DNA from: Moorella sp. E308F
Lineage (GTDB): Bacteria > Bacillota > DSM-521 > Neomoorellales > Neomoorellaceae
Direction of reading: 5' to 3'
Length of the DNA stretch: 64,000 nt
Assembly: GCF_006538365.1 (NCBI RefSeq)
Contig: NZ_BJKN01000003.1
Coordinates: 267,965 to 331,964 of the forward strand
Position numbers and translations under genes: made by a program. Below, in pieces: positions 45,297 through 54,763 of this stretch (position 1 is the stretch's first letter; every line of letters begins with the position of its first letter). The notes beneath the pieces are model-generated. The model was not told the DNA's origin. It was given only the letters and a program-made list of their open reading frames with translations, and ran no database searches.

Positions 45297-47915
45297 GTGA
45301 AATCGGTAATGGAGCCAATTTATAACTTCTTCTTGGAGCCGTTTATTCCGTGCTTGCCTATAGTAGCAACAGATGGTACGGGTGACGAACTCTCCTCTCT
45401 GAGAGAGGTTAATGATAAATCTTTGTCACAAATTATCGGTCACGCTGTCAAGCTCCATAGGCTCTATGGAGTTGAAGATGCCTACTATGCTCTTTACAAC
45501 CCTAATTGGAAATTTGTAGATATTCCTCCTAAGACCTTGATGCAATATTACTATTTCCTAACGGTTATTAACATAGAAAGATACGACCTGGAAGAAATGA
45601 GAAAGTACCTGGATAAATTAAGTGATTATTTAAAGGGTATGGAAAAATTGGAGGATGAATGGCACCGGCGCATCCATTTGCTAAAGGCTATGGCGGCAAC
45701 TCTGCGAAAAGCTGAAGGGTGGGCGGAGCAGGTATTGCCGTTGTTTGAAGGAGAGCTCCATTCGGAACCCTGGTTCAATTTCGCCCTTTATTTCGGATGT
45801 ATGGCCAGGGAACAGGAGCTTTATGACGAAGCTGATACGCTTTTAAAAAAGGCGTTATCCCTTGCGCCAACTGAACTTGAAAGGGCCATTGTCTGGTGTA
45901 ACCTGGGAGCCCTGTCCTTTGCCCGGGATGACTGGCAAACCGCACTTAAACATTATAAGGCTGCTGACGCCATTTTAGACGAGCTGGTGGAAAATATTCC
46001 GGATAGTGAGTTGGGCCTTTATCGCCAGGAAGTCAAGAGAAATATACTGGTTGTTCAAAACCTACTTTTAATGAGTAGAGATGAATTCCAAATAACGGGA
46101 AGGCTGCCACGATTAGCGGAAGGGGAAATGGCCCTGGCCAATAAATGGGAAGATATTGCCCTAGGTTATGTAAGGAATGAGGTATATGAGGAGAACCTTG
46201 CAACGCGCAATTCTATCCGGTTTTCCAACAATCTTTATGAGGCTATTCGTTACTTCAATCGTAGCGAGGCTGCCAATGCGCTGCTGGGCAATGTTTTAGC
46301 GAATAGAACGCTCTTTGACCGTGAGGTCAAAGCATTTATCAACGCAGGTTACGTAACCAATGATCGCAGGTTACTCCAGATTGCTCTTCAACAGGCCGTG
46401 GAAATTAATGAAACAAAGGCTATCAAGGGGCTAATTGGTGACACTATACCCTTTACAACATTAAGAGAGTTAGAAGAGTTTTGTCAATGGATTTTTAAAC
46501 CCGTGAAAGGACGCAGGGCAAAGATTGGCCGGGTTAATTGCCTTGCTATGCTGGTTGATTACCTGCCGGATGGCTATATTTTACAAACTTTGAGCCTTGC
46601 TTTAGAAGCTTTATCCGGTCAGTTTTCCTTCACTAGAGAACTGGACTTCAAGAGGCCAGGTATAAAGCTCCTCGGGGGATTGCTTCACCGACTGCCAGCT
46701 GAAAAACAAGAAGAAATGATTAAAAGATTGTGGGAGGAATTTGAAAAACAGCAAAACTACCTTATACGAAGTGAAATTGTCGAACAACTGCAGGTCTACA
46801 AGCAGTGGCACCAAATATCTTCGTCTTATCGTGATGAACTCGCCGTAAAAATGCTTGAATACCTGCAAGGCAAAGCAGGAGGCAAAGACCTCTGGTCTTC
46901 CCAGTTATTTTATGCCCTTGTTAGCCTCTCCCAATATCTTTCAGAAGACATGCAAAAAAAGGTTGCTGCTTATGTTATTGAAGAAGCCAGACAGAGAAAC
47001 TCTGATGCCATCGCTGTGCTCCACAATGAATGGTTGTTGCCCTTTGTCCCGGATGATTTGTGGGTTGATACTGCTAATCATCTGGTAGAACTTATGCGGA
47101 AAGAAGTCGCCGAAGAAAGTGACCGGCACCGCAGCTGGGGAGGGCGTGTTTGGGGGGCTCTTTTAGGGATTTACCTTCCCTACCTTAAGAACGACATACA
47201 GGCCGAGGCCTTGCGGGCACTGTTTAACTACATCGATGCCGACAACCTGCTTTCCTACAACCGGGCCCTAGCTTTGCATAACTTGAGCATTTTCTTAAGT
47301 GAAAACATGGACGTTGCGGTCGAGTATACAGAGTCAATAAAAAAGATATGTCACAACTGCCTGGAGGCCCCACGCAAGGAAAAAGAAAGGGGTTTTTGGT
47401 ATGACCTTGAAGATACTGATGTATTGGCTGCCAAGGCTGCATGGTTGTTAGTAACGTTGGATCATGAAGATACCCGGCAAGTTGTTCATGCGATAATGCG
47501 TCGATCTCTGGCAGCCGAATCTGATGGATTGCGGGAATGCTTACTGTTTTTGGGTAGGTACGCCCACAATTTTCAAGTGGATGATGGACTTTTAGGTGAA
47601 ATTTTGGGCAGATTCCTTGGAGAACTGAAAAACCCGGACGAGCGCATTCGAGGGGCTGTGGCGTATTATCTGCCCATTGTAGCTTGCAAAAGCAAAACCG
47701 AAATGTACTGGCCATATATCTTGGAAATCGCCAGGAGATTCTCAAAGGACGAGTCACGGGCAGTACGCCTTAATCTGGTTCAGGCGATTGGGGAAACCAT
47801 CTCTTCCTGGCCCTCCAAGTATAGATTAGAAGCCAGACCGATACTGAAGGATTTGAAAAACGATTTAAGTTTTAGAGTGAGGAGCGCGGCAAGGGTGTGG
47901 GATCGTGAACATTAG
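45297..47915 (+). CDS. Large TPR/HEAT-repeat protein, partner of SIR2 gene
   Basis: 872 residues from a GTG at 45297, eight bases after AGGAGG. The N-terminal third is TPR-like (LYDEADTLLKKALSLAPTEL, WCNLGALSFARDDWQTALKH). The C-terminal two-thirds is a chain of helical pairs of HEAT type (IRGAVAYYLPIVACKSKTEM, SRAVRLNLVQAIGETI, DLSFRVRSAARVW). No enzyme motif is seen. Its stop lies 11 bp inside the SIR2 gene, so the two are co-translated. The expected role is recognition or regulation of the SIR2 effector (inference). N-terminal fragments recur at 53488-53640. Confidence 0.75.
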   Translation: MKSVMEPIYNFFLEPFIPCLPIVATDGTGDELSSLREVNDKSLSQIIGHAVKLHRLYGVEDAYYALYNPNWKFVDIPPKTLMQYYYFLTVINIERYDLEEMRKYLDKLSDYLKGMEKLEDEWHRRIHLLKAMAATLRKAEGWAEQVLPLFEGELHSEPWFNFALYFGCMAREQELYDEADTLLKKALSLAPTELERAIVWCNLGALSFARDDWQTALKHYKAADAILDELVENIPDSELGLYRQEVKRNILVVQNLLLMSRDEFQITGRLPRLAEGEMALANKWEDIALGYVRNEVYEENLATRNSIRFSNNLYEAIRYFNRSEAANALLGNVLANRTLFDREVKAFINAGYVTNDRRLLQIALQQAVEINETKAIKGLIGDTIPFTTLRELEEFCQWIFKPVKGRRAKIGRVNCLAMLVDYLPDGYILQTLSLALEALSGQFSFTRELDFKRPGIKLLGGLLHRLPAEKQEEMIKRLWEEFEKQQNYLIRSEIVEQLQVYKQWHQISSSYRDELAVKMLEYLQGKAGGKDLWSSQLFYALVSLSQYLSEDMQKKVAAYVIEEARQRNSDAIAVLHNEWLLPFVPDDLWVDTANHLVELMRKEVAEESDRHRSWGGRVWGALLGIYLPYLKNDIQAEALRALFNYIDADNLLSYNRALALHNLSIFLSENMDVAVEYTESIKKICHNCLEAPRKEKERGFWYDLEDTDVLAAKAAWLLVTLDHEDTRQVVHAIMRRSLAAESDGLRECLLFLGRYAHNFQVDDGLLGEILGRFLGELKNPDERIRGAVAYYLPIVACKSKTEMYWPYILEIARRFSKDESRAVRLNLVQAIGETISSWPSKYRLEARPILKDLKNDLSFRVRSAARVWDREH

Positions 47916-49338
47916 TCTTAATCGACAACAGCTTATCCCCTTGCCGATAGCTGATCTCAGGAGAAGGATTCCCGACCCTGTAATTAACATTGGCAGTACG
48001 ATTTTGAAAGCCGATTTTCTGTTTCTGGAAAACGAATTACCGGATGTTTTCAATAATCCTATACCGGCGATTAAAAAAAGATTGCATGCAGGGGTTATTT
48101 TGGCCAAACAGGAGGTTCAGGATGAGAGCCTCATCTCAATGAGTTCAGACTTGCCGGCAAGAATACGTTTTATTCATGGTAACCGGTTAGTAACGTTAAA
48201 CGACTGCCGGCTCTTTACACAGAATGCCGGAACTATTTATTTTCAATCTGACGACCAAAGATCCGAAGAACTAGAAGGAGATGCCCTAAAGCTTACAGCA
48301 TATTATTTATCTAACGTAGTTTCCAGACGGTTTGAAAAAGTGGTCTTCGTCATTGGTGCCGGCGCTTCGGCGGAGCAGCTTCCGCTAGGACAAGATTTAT
48401 TAACCGAACTCCTTAACGAGGGCAACTCTAGTGACGATCTGGTTCGTTTTTTAAAAACAGTTTTCAGGATCGACCCATCCTTACCGGCCTGCAGCAGACC
48501 AACGATTAATGAAGTATTGAACCTTATTGAGATCGCTTTAGAAAAAGATGAAGCCTTAACGCCAACCTATAAACCGGACTTATTAAGGGAATTAAAAAGA
48601 ACAATCATAACTAGGTTGCTACAACTTTTTACTGATCTTACGACCCAAATAGATAGTAGAAATAGCTATGTGCAGCTGGTTAAAAACATGGTCAAGATGT
48701 TGACAACAGGTGCCTTGGAAGAGGTAGGTTTTATTACCCTTAACTATGATCCTTTTTTAGACCAGGCTTTGATAGAGGCAGTGGGGGAGGAAAATATAAA
48801 CTATGGCATACAACTAGAACCTTGGGGAGGATGCGAACGAAGGGCGATAAACGTATCCCGGGAAAAGCTGCGTAAACCTATACAGTTGGTGAAATTTCAT
48901 GGCTCCATGGATTGGATGTTCTGCCCCTATTGCCACAAAATATATCGAATTTCTACCGGGCGAGCTCTTTCCCAGGATATGCCACAATGCTCCAGTGATG
49001 GAACACCCCTTAGTTGGTTTCTTTACCCACCTATGCGTGAAAAATATTTCATGCCTGAAGCATGGTTGCACCTACATATGCAAGCTGAAGAACTGCTGCG
49101 CAAAGCGGACCGGGTCATCTTTATAGGGTATTCTCTCTCTGATGAGGATGCCTATTTTCGCTACAGGGTTAAACGAAGTCTTTACCGGGTTGAAAACCCC
49201 GTAGATATTGTTGTGGTAGACAAAACTCTAAAGGAAGAAAAACGCCCTACGAGCGTCGAGAAGAACTATTGGCATTTCTTTGGTCCAGTAGACTACCGGC
49301 CAGTAGGATTTCCAGCATTCTCACTTGCACCATTTTAG
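47905..49338 (+). CDS. SIR2-like NAD-processing effector
   Basis: 477 residues from a GTG overlapping the TPR/HEAT gene. Residues 1-135 are an unknown extension. The SIR2 core has FVIGAGAS (148-155), TLNYD (278-282), catalytic-type His332 in VKFHGSMDW, a zinc pair C340-x2-C343 with a further C362, and IGYSLSDEDAY (407-417). SIR2 domains in bacterial immunity typically consume NAD upon infection. The gene end merges with a capD fragment at 49332, so the last few residues (GFPAFSLAPF) may be foreign. No other domain is visible. Confidence 0.85.
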   Translation: MNISLNRQQLIPLPIADLRRRIPDPVINIGSTILKADFLFLENELPDVFNNPIPAIKKRLHAGVILAKQEVQDESLISMSSDLPARIRFIHGNRLVTLNDCRLFTQNAGTIYFQSDDQRSEELEGDALKLTAYYLSNVVSRRFEKVVFVIGAGASAEQLPLGQDLLTELLNEGNSSDDLVRFLKTVFRIDPSLPACSRPTINEVLNLIEIALEKDEALTPTYKPDLLRELKRTIITRLLQLFTDLTTQIDSRNSYVQLVKNMVKMLTTGALEEVGFITLNYDPFLDQALIEAVGEENINYGIQLEPWGGCERRAINVSREKLRKPIQLVKFHGSMDWMFCPYCHKIYRISTGRALSQDMPQCSSDGTPLSWFLYPPMREKYFMPEAWLHLHMQAEELLRKADRVIFIGYSLSDEDAYFRYRVKRSLYRVENPVDIVVVDKTLKEEKRPTSVEKNYWHFFGPVDYRPVGFPAFSLAPF

Positions 49339-49507
49339 AAGACATCCTGGGCCGGGAGCCGGTCCGGGTCGACCTGGCGGCCATGGCCGGTTACCTGGCG
49401 GGGGAAGTGGTCCTGGTGACCGGAGCCGGCGGTTCCATCGGGTGCTGCGCCTGGTCCTGCCGGACTTCCGGCTGGAGAAGGGACAGGAACTGGTGCAAGT
49501 GGGGTAG
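49332..49507 (+). pseudogene. capD fragment with internal deletion, copy 1
   Basis: Reads ILEDILGREPVRVDLAAMAG, then AGEVVLVTGAGGSIG, and jumps directly (frame-shifted) to the gene's far 3' end, [16 protein letters not shown]. All catalytic middle codons are gone. The same junction (TCCATCGG joined to GTGCTGCGCCTG) occurs at 53717-53892. After the stop, 49508-49599 encodes a 30-codon scrap of unknown origin (FQWYAYEVGFFLVPKGNV). Confidence 0.85.
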
Positions 49508-49637
49508 ACACCGATTTTCAATGGTATGCCTACGAAGTTGGGTTTTTCTTGGTACCCAAGGGAAATGTACGGTTTGGTATTTTTGGGCTAACCGGTTAAA
49601 ATAGTGCTAAATAAAAAACCTTTACGGAGGGATAATT

Positions 49638-50081
49638 GTGGAGAGCGTAGTATCTGCAAAGAAAGGAGTAGTAATTGGTCCTACACCCATTGTTCTGGCA
49701 TATTTTGCTGAGAAGAAAAGAGGTACCAGGAAAGAAGTAACGAGGGTTGTTTTCCAGGTCGCTAAGCGGTTGGAAGAGACAACAATTCATATAAATGCTG
49801 TATTTAGGGGAAATATATCCGGGACTGGTGATGCCATTGTTAGTGAAACAGTAGATGAGGAAATATGGTATTGGCTTTCTAATCATTTTTTACGTGAATG
49901 CCCGGACCCAGGCGAAAATGATATATGCTTTGAAGCAAGCAAACCCTTTGAGGAATATCGTTTGGATAGGATATCGCAAAATTTAAGGGAGATAGGATGG
50001 CCTTCTGAAAAAGAAAGGCAGATTTTTTTAAGAGTATTAAGGGAGGTTATTTCTCTTGAACCATGGCGGGAAAACCTCTAA
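49638..50081 (+). CDS. Unknown partner of HD phosphohydrolase
   Basis: 147 residues from a GTG behind CGGAGGG. No motif recognised. The N-terminal part (GVVIGPTPIVLAYFAEKKRG) could be strand-rich, and the C-terminal half is helical (RQIFLRVLREVISLEPW). It overlaps the HD gene by 26 bp, so the products are made together. An antitoxin, sensor or inhibitor role for the HD enzyme is plausible but only inferred from coupling. Confidence 0.6.
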   Translation: MESVVSAKKGVVIGPTPIVLAYFAEKKRGTRKEVTRVVFQVAKRLEETTIHINAVFRGNISGTGDAIVSETVDEEIWYWLSNHFLRECPDPGENDICFEASKPFEEYRLDRISQNLREIGWPSEKERQIFLRVLREVISLEPWRENL

Positions 50082-51417
50082 AATAATCCGCGATGTAGTG
50101 CATGGGTATATATCTTTATGCGAAAATGATCTACATATAATTGATACACCACTTTTTCAACGTCTAAAGCGTATCCGGCAAACAGGTGCCTATTCTGTTT
50201 ATCCTTCAGCTAATCATACCCGCTTTGAGCATTCGCTAGGCGTTATGCATTTAGGCATGAAAGTTTTGGAATCATTAGGTATTGATGCGGATGAAAGGAT
50301 ATCCAACACAGTACGATATGCCTGTCTATTACATGATATCGGGCATGCCCCTTTTTCTCATCTCGGGGAGGCTTTTTATTCAAAAGAAGAGCTTATTAAC
50401 TGGCTTAACATTGGTCTTAATAATGTAGGGCTAACAAATACTATAATGGGTTCAATGGGATCTCCACATGAATTATGTAGTTGCGTAATAGTCTTGAATA
50501 AATTTGCCGACAGGTTATTAAGCTATGGCGTTGACCTTGATTTACTTTGTCGAATGATAACGGGGCAAAAGTATAATACATCGGATAAATTTACAGAAGA
50601 TTGTCTCATAGATATTCTTAATTCTGATATTGATGTAGATAAGCTTGATTACGTTTTACGGGATGCTTTTATGTCCGGCGCTGAGCTAATAGCTATAGAC
50701 GCTGAACGGCTTATTTCGGCATATACAATTCATAACGGAACATTGGCGTTCTCTGGTAAAGCCCTCAGTACTATAGGCAACCTTATATATGGAAGGAATG
50801 CACTTTATTTTTGGGTGTATAACCATCATATCACTGTTTATACTGATTTTCTTTTCCGGCGTCTTATTAAATACTTGATTAATACAGTACCTGAAGGGCG
50901 GGAAAAGTTATTTACCTATGAATCAATAGCGGAAAAGTTGGCAGATGACTATGATTTGATTACCTTTGTTCGTAAATATATGAGTATTGATGATTACGCC
51001 CGGGATCTATATAATCAACTATTTAACCGGGCTTTTTATAAATCGCTCTGGAAAACACCTTTTGAGTTCGAAGCAATAATAAAGGACCCTGCTCACCAGG
51101 ATGCGTTCATCAGGCTTGTTGGCCAGTTTCGCAAAGAAGAAGACGGGTTAGAAGAACTTGAGCGAAGGATTATAGAAGCAAATAATGGCCTTACTAAGGG
51201 AGATTTCTATATTGCCGTTGCTGATTTTAAACCCTTTGTTCCTGTTGCTGGCAAGGCGGTTTATATTATGCTTGGTGATAAACGTAAGAGGTTCCAGGAG
51301 ATCTTTCAGGAAAGTATCTATCAAAATCCTTTTCGTGAGATCCCTTACATTTTTGTAAAGAATGAACAAGTAAAAAATATTTTAGTAAACAGGTTAAATG
51401 AGGGGAGGTTGTTGTAA
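50056..51417 (+). CDS. HD-domain phosphohydrolase (COG1078/SAMHD1-like)
   Basis: 453 residues from a TTG at 50056. KIIRDVVHGYISLCENDLHI then DTPLFQRLKRIRQTG, metal ligands in NHTRFEHSLGVMH and CLLHDIGHAPFSHLGE, and SDIDVDKLDYVLRDAF. It is full length for the family, in contrast to the broken relative at 36615. These enzymes hydrolyse dNTPs or related nucleotides. The AT-rich composition and pairing with an unknown small gene suggest an imported module. Confidence 0.85.
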   Translation: MNHGGKTSKIIRDVVHGYISLCENDLHIIDTPLFQRLKRIRQTGAYSVYPSANHTRFEHSLGVMHLGMKVLESLGIDADERISNTVRYACLLHDIGHAPFSHLGEAFYSKEELINWLNIGLNNVGLTNTIMGSMGSPHELCSCVIVLNKFADRLLSYGVDLDLLCRMITGQKYNTSDKFTEDCLIDILNSDIDVDKLDYVLRDAFMSGAELIAIDAERLISAYTIHNGTLAFSGKALSTIGNLIYGRNALYFWVYNHHITVYTDFLFRRLIKYLINTVPEGREKLFTYESIAEKLADDYDLITFVRKYMSIDDYARDLYNQLFNRAFYKSLWKTPFEFEAIIKDPAHQDAFIRLVGQFRKEEDGLEELERRIIEANNGLTKGDFYIAVADFKPFVPVAGKAVYIMLGDKRKRFQEIFQESIYQNPFREIPYIFVKNEQVKNILVNRLNEGRLL

Positions 51418-51485
51418 AAAGTGTGTCACCCCCTAGTTGACACTGGTTTTCACCAACTTTCCCTAGGTACCTCAAACCGGGAGGG

Positions 51486-51642
51486 GTCCTGGGCAGCCGG
51501 GGCAGCGTGGTACCCCTTTTTCAGCGCCAGATTGCCGCCAGCGGCCCGGTGACGGTGACCCACCCGGAGATGACCCGCTACTTTATGACCATTCCAGAGG
51601 CGGTGCAACTGGTCATCCAGGCCGGCGCCCTGGTCCGTGGCG
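51486..51642 (+). pseudogene. capD middle fragment
   Basis: Frame [20 protein letters not shown], then [20 protein letters not shown]. This is the CapD substrate-binding region, almost the same as codons in 55360-55515. It breaks off after 'LVRG' into the ribosome site of the wzz-like gene at 51671. The fusion point therefore supplies sequence to a live gene's leader. Confidence 0.85.
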
Positions 51643-51670
51643 AGAATAAAATAAAAGGAGCTGTTGCCTC

Positions 51671-52957
51671 ATGGAAGAAGTATCCTTACGAGAACTTATA
51701 GAAATCTTAATAAGACGCAAGCGGGTTATAATATTTATTACAGTTGTGGCGCTCATTACCAGTGGCGTTCTGAGCTTCTTTGTTTTGCCTCCAGTATATG
51801 AAGCCACGGCTACCCTGCAGGTTGATCTTCCTGCGGTGCCCAAAACCCCGGAAGGGAACAGCCCGCTCGAAGCCCTGCTCCAATCGCTGGCTGTTGCCAG
51901 CCATCAGGCTTCCCTGGAAACGTACCGTTACCAGGTGACAAACCCAACTGTATTGGAACGTGTCCAGAAGAAGCTGGCCCTCGACCCTCAAGTCTATTCC
52001 CTTCAGGCATTGGCAAATATCATCAAGGTGGAAAATCCCAAGAATACGAATTTATTGGAAATACATGCAAATAACTCTGACGCCAGGTTGGCCAGGGATC
52101 TGGCCAACACTGTGGCCCAGGAATACATAGCTTTCATGCAGGACTTGCAGGCCCAGAGGCTAAACCAGGTGAGTTCCACCATTGAAGCCCAGCAAAACAA
52201 AGAAGAAGAAAAGCTGAATCAAGTCATGGAAGAATACCGGCAGTTTCTGGCTCAGCCGCGCAGCGTCAAGCAGCTCAATGCCGAGCTGGAAGCCAAAGTG
52301 CAGTTGTTGACGGAATTTAAAACAAATCTAAGAAAAACTCAGGTGGAGTTGGAAGGCACCCGTCGTGCTTTAGAAGCTGCCGAAACGAAACTGGCAGGAA
52401 CGCCTGCTACCCTGAAGACTGTAAAGGTGGTGGGGGACGATCCATTATTGTTGAATATAACTGAAAGTAAAACCGGCCGTCCGTCTCAAGAAGTAGCCGG
52501 GCTTAAGCTGGAAGACGAAGAACCCAATCCAATTTATCTCTCTTTAGCGACACAGGCCAATACTTATAGGATGCAGGTAGCCCAGCTGCAGGAAAAAGTT
52601 ACTTCTCTGCAGGAACAAATAAGAAGCACGGAAAAGGAGCTGCAGGCGCTGCAGGAAGAGCTCGCCGAAAAACAATTGATCGATGATAAGTACCAGGTCC
52701 AGATCAAAAATTTGCAGGAAAATTTCCGATCCTTACTGGTTCGCAGTGAAGAAGCGCGCGTTGCCGGTTCCCTGGATACTAGTGTCCAGACGCGTCTAAT
52801 CGCCCCGGCCGTGGAGCCCTCGAGTCCCGTCAGGCCGAGAAAATTGTTGAATACGGCGGTGGCCACCTTGCTGGGACTAATGGTAGGAGTTTTGGCGGCC
52901 TTTTTCTTGGAAATGTGGAACGCGCCGGTGCCTGGAATTGAAAATATTAAGGGATAA
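51671..52957 (+). CDS. Wzz-type polysaccharide chain-length regulator
   Basis: 428 residues. First membrane span [20 protein letters not shown], then [10 protein letters not shown], a long periplasmic coiled coil (about 150-370, e.g. [20 protein letters not shown]), and a second span near the C-terminus ([19 protein letters not shown]) after PVRPRKLLN. This is the Wzz topology. AAGGAG precedes the ATG. It belongs functionally with the sugar cluster but lies 10 kb away among debris. The tyrosine kinase gene that often follows is absent: only a short frame starting GGTGGTATGGCAGTT remains at 52980. Confidence 0.88.
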   Translation: MEEVSLRELIEILIRRKRVIIFITVVALITSGVLSFFVLPPVYEATATLQVDLPAVPKTPEGNSPLEALLQSLAVASHQASLETYRYQVTNPTVLERVQKKLALDPQVYSLQALANIIKVENPKNTNLLEIHANNSDARLARDLANTVAQEYIAFMQDLQAQRLNQVSSTIEAQQNKEEEKLNQVMEEYRQFLAQPRSVKQLNAELEAKVQLLTEFKTNLRKTQVELEGTRRALEAAETKLAGTPATLKTVKVVGDDPLLLNITESKTGRPSQEVAGLKLEDEEPNPIYLSLATQANTYRMQVAQLQEKVTSLQEQIRSTEKELQALQEELAEKQLIDDKYQVQIKNLQENFRSLLVRSEEARVAGSLDTSVQTRLIAPAVEPSSPVRPRKLLNTAVATLLGLMVGVLAAFFLEMWNAPVPGIENIKG

Positions 52958-53294
52958 CCTACACATCTATGATTGGAAGGTGGTATGGCAGTTATACGAG
53001 TGCCAGTTCTCATTTTTTAGCCCAACCCGAGCCCATTGTCGCCGATTAAACATTCCGCAATCCGCCCATGGATTCAACACTCTAATAACGGGATAAGAGC
53101 CTAGATTTATTCGAAAAGATTTTTCTGTTATAATACAAACGTGATTCCTGGCAGCTTACGAAAATAGCCACTTCCTTTAGCCCCTGGTAGAATGAGGTGC
53201 GAAAGAGGTGGGCATCATGGCCAAAGTGACGGCGCCCTTTAAAAATGTGGCAGTCCAGTCCGGATCCCATTCTGTCTGATTTGTCGAAACGTAT

Positions 53295-53487
53295 AAGGTG
53301 TGTTGGAAGAGGATGACTTGAGGAAACTTCGCATGGCTGCCCTTTTACATGATATTGGTCATTACCCCCTTTCACACGTAGGTGAAGCGGTTTTTATGCG
53401 CATTCAATTCGAGAAAGAGCAAGTTGTTCAAAAGAAAACACCCGATTTTGGAGAAAGTGCCTTGACCAGAGCAGGTGATAAAATCTT
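53295..53487 (+). pseudogene. HD-phosphohydrolase fragment
   Basis: Codons LEEDDLRKLRMAALLHDIGH, then YPLSHVGEAVF, then EQVVQKKTPDFGESALTRAG. The HD box is intact, but both ends are missing and the sequence flows into a TPR/HEAT gene piece at about 53488. It differs from the HD genes at 36615 and 50056, so a fourth HD-superfamily gene once existed here. Confidence 0.75.
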
Positions 53488-53716
53488 TGTTACAAATTAT
53501 CGGTCACGCTGTCAAGCTTCATAGGCTCAAAGGTTATGGCTGCAACTCTGCAAAAAGCTGAAGGGTGGGCGGAGCAGGTACTGCCGTTGTTTGCAGGAGA
53601 TCTCCATTCGGAACTGTGGTTCAGTTTTGCCCTTTATGCATCGAGAAGAACTATTAATATTTCTTTGGCCCAATAGACTACCGGCCAGTAGGATTTCAAG
53701 CATTCTCACTTGCACC
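53488..53716 (+). pseudogene. Degraded second copy of the TPR/HEAT-SIR2 cassette
   Basis: Three pieces in order: ACAAATTATCGGTCACGCTG (as at 45427), a block like 45683-45800 (MAATLRKAEGWAEQVLPLF in the intact gene), and the last 75 bp of the SIR2 gene (GACTACCGGCCAGTAGGATT, as at 49290). Two large deletions removed about 3.6 kb. It ends in the same capD junction as the intact cassette. Confidence 0.85.
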
Positions 53717-53892
53717 ATTTTAGAAGATATCCTGGGCCGGGAGCCGGTTCAAGTGGACCTGGCGGCCATGGCTGGTTACCTGGCGGGGGAAGTGATCCTG
53801 GTTACCGGCGCCGGCGGTTCCATCGGGTGCTGCGCCTGATCCTGCCGGGCTTTCGGGTAGAGAAAGGGCAGGAACTGGTGCAGGTGGGGTAG
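53717..53892 (+). pseudogene. capD fragment with internal deletion, copy 2
   Basis: Same length and same internal junction as 49332-49507: GAGGSIG-coding sequence joined to the [19 protein letters not shown] tail. A few substitutions separate the copies (VPLD to LPGF-type changes), so they have diverged since duplication. Confidence 0.85.
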
Positions 53893-54024
53893 GGTGTTAA
53901 TTGTCAGGCTCCCTTCCTGCCGCCTGGCAGGTTATGAAGTTTATAAACTCAAAATAGCAGGATTTCTACGGTTAAGCTAGAACCTATTTCCATTAGGTTA
54001 TCTAACCTATATCGGGGGCATAAT

Positions 54025-54540
54025 ATGGTAAGGGTTTTTATAGGTTTTCATGGTACTAGTAAAGCAAGTGCTGATATGATATTATTGGATAAAAGATTTT
54101 TACCTTCAAATAGAGAAGATGAATGGTTGGGGAAGGGTATATACTTTTTTGAGGATGATCCTGACCAGGCTATTGATTGGTGTGTACGCGCCAGGAAATA
54201 TAAAGAATGGGCTATCTTAAAAACTATTATTGAAGCCCAGGAGGTTCTTGATTTAACACGAAAACGGGAATGGGATATGTTTTTGTCGATAATAAAACAA
54301 CTACAGGGCAAAATGAAGCAGACAAAGTATAAAGGAAAACGCCTTTTAAATGGTGTGGCTATAAATTTTATCTGCCAACAATTTCCTTATGAAGTGGTTA
54401 GAGCTGTTTTTCTTGTGCCCGGCCGGAGTTATCCGTACGACATTACTAATATTCCCCCGGTACAAATTCAAATATGCGTAAAAGAAGAACGGTGTATAAA
54501 ATCTATTGAACAATGGAGGTGCAGTAACGGTGGATTTTAA
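54025..54540 (+). CDS. ADP-ribosyltransferase-like toxin (CmdT-like)
   Basis: 171 residues. The N-terminal FIGFHGTSKASADMIL and LGKGIYFFEDDPDQAIDW match the first two ART signature strands (HGT and G-x-GIYFF), as in PARP-like toxins. A candidate third catalytic position lies in QIQICVKEE near residue 155. GGGGGC precedes the ATG. It is followed by a small overlapping gene and a SecB-like chaperone gene, the gene order of toxin-antitoxin-chaperone systems. In CmdTAC the toxin is an ART that modifies mRNA. Assignment rests on fold motifs and context. Confidence 0.75.
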   Translation: MVRVFIGFHGTSKASADMILLDKRFLPSNREDEWLGKGIYFFEDDPDQAIDWCVRARKYKEWAILKTIIEAQEVLDLTRKREWDMFLSIIKQLQGKMKQTKYKGKRLLNGVAINFICQQFPYEVVRAVFLVPGRSYPYDITNIPPVQIQICVKEERCIKSIEQWRCSNGGF

Positions 54541-54763
54541 AGAGGTAGTTGAGCAGATAAACCAATATCTTGCCCAGGTAACTATTGAACAATTTGAAAG
54601 GGATTTACAGAGGGCTGGTATTGAGCAATGTCCCGATATTGGGGAGGAAGCAGATAGTGAATGGCAACCAGAAAGGTTAATCGTTGAATATAGTATTCTT
54701 GAGGAACCATATAGCGACTTAACAAATGGTTATATTGCTATTGCAAATGGTGAGGCGGCATGA
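54530..54763 (+). CDS. Small antitoxin of TAC operon (CmdA-like)
   Basis: 77 residues from a GTG at 54530 that overlaps the toxin stop, with GGAGGTG 11 bases upstream. It is acidic (EEADSEWQPE) and has an aromatic, poorly structured C-terminus (IVEYSILEEPYSDLTNGY), the sort of chaperone-addiction tail that SecB-like partners bind. It overlaps the chaperone start by ATGA. No HTH is seen, so autoregulation would need another factor. Confidence 0.65.
   Translation: MDFKEVVEQINQYLAQVTIEQFERDLQRAGIEQCPDIGEEADSEWQPERLIVEYSILEEPYSDLTNGYIAIANGEAA

Larger units (their letters stand above)
52958..54024. other. Mosaic of gene fragments between wzz and the toxin operon
   Basis: About 1.07 kb with no live gene. 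In order: unknown sequence to 53150; the leader and first codons of the 'MAKVTAP' gene (53150-53260); an HD-phosphohydrolase fragment (53295-53487); pieces of the TPR/HEAT and SIR2 genes (53488-53716); and capD copy 2 (53717-53892). Then about 130 bp of AT-rich leader precede the ART gene. Confidence 0.75.
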
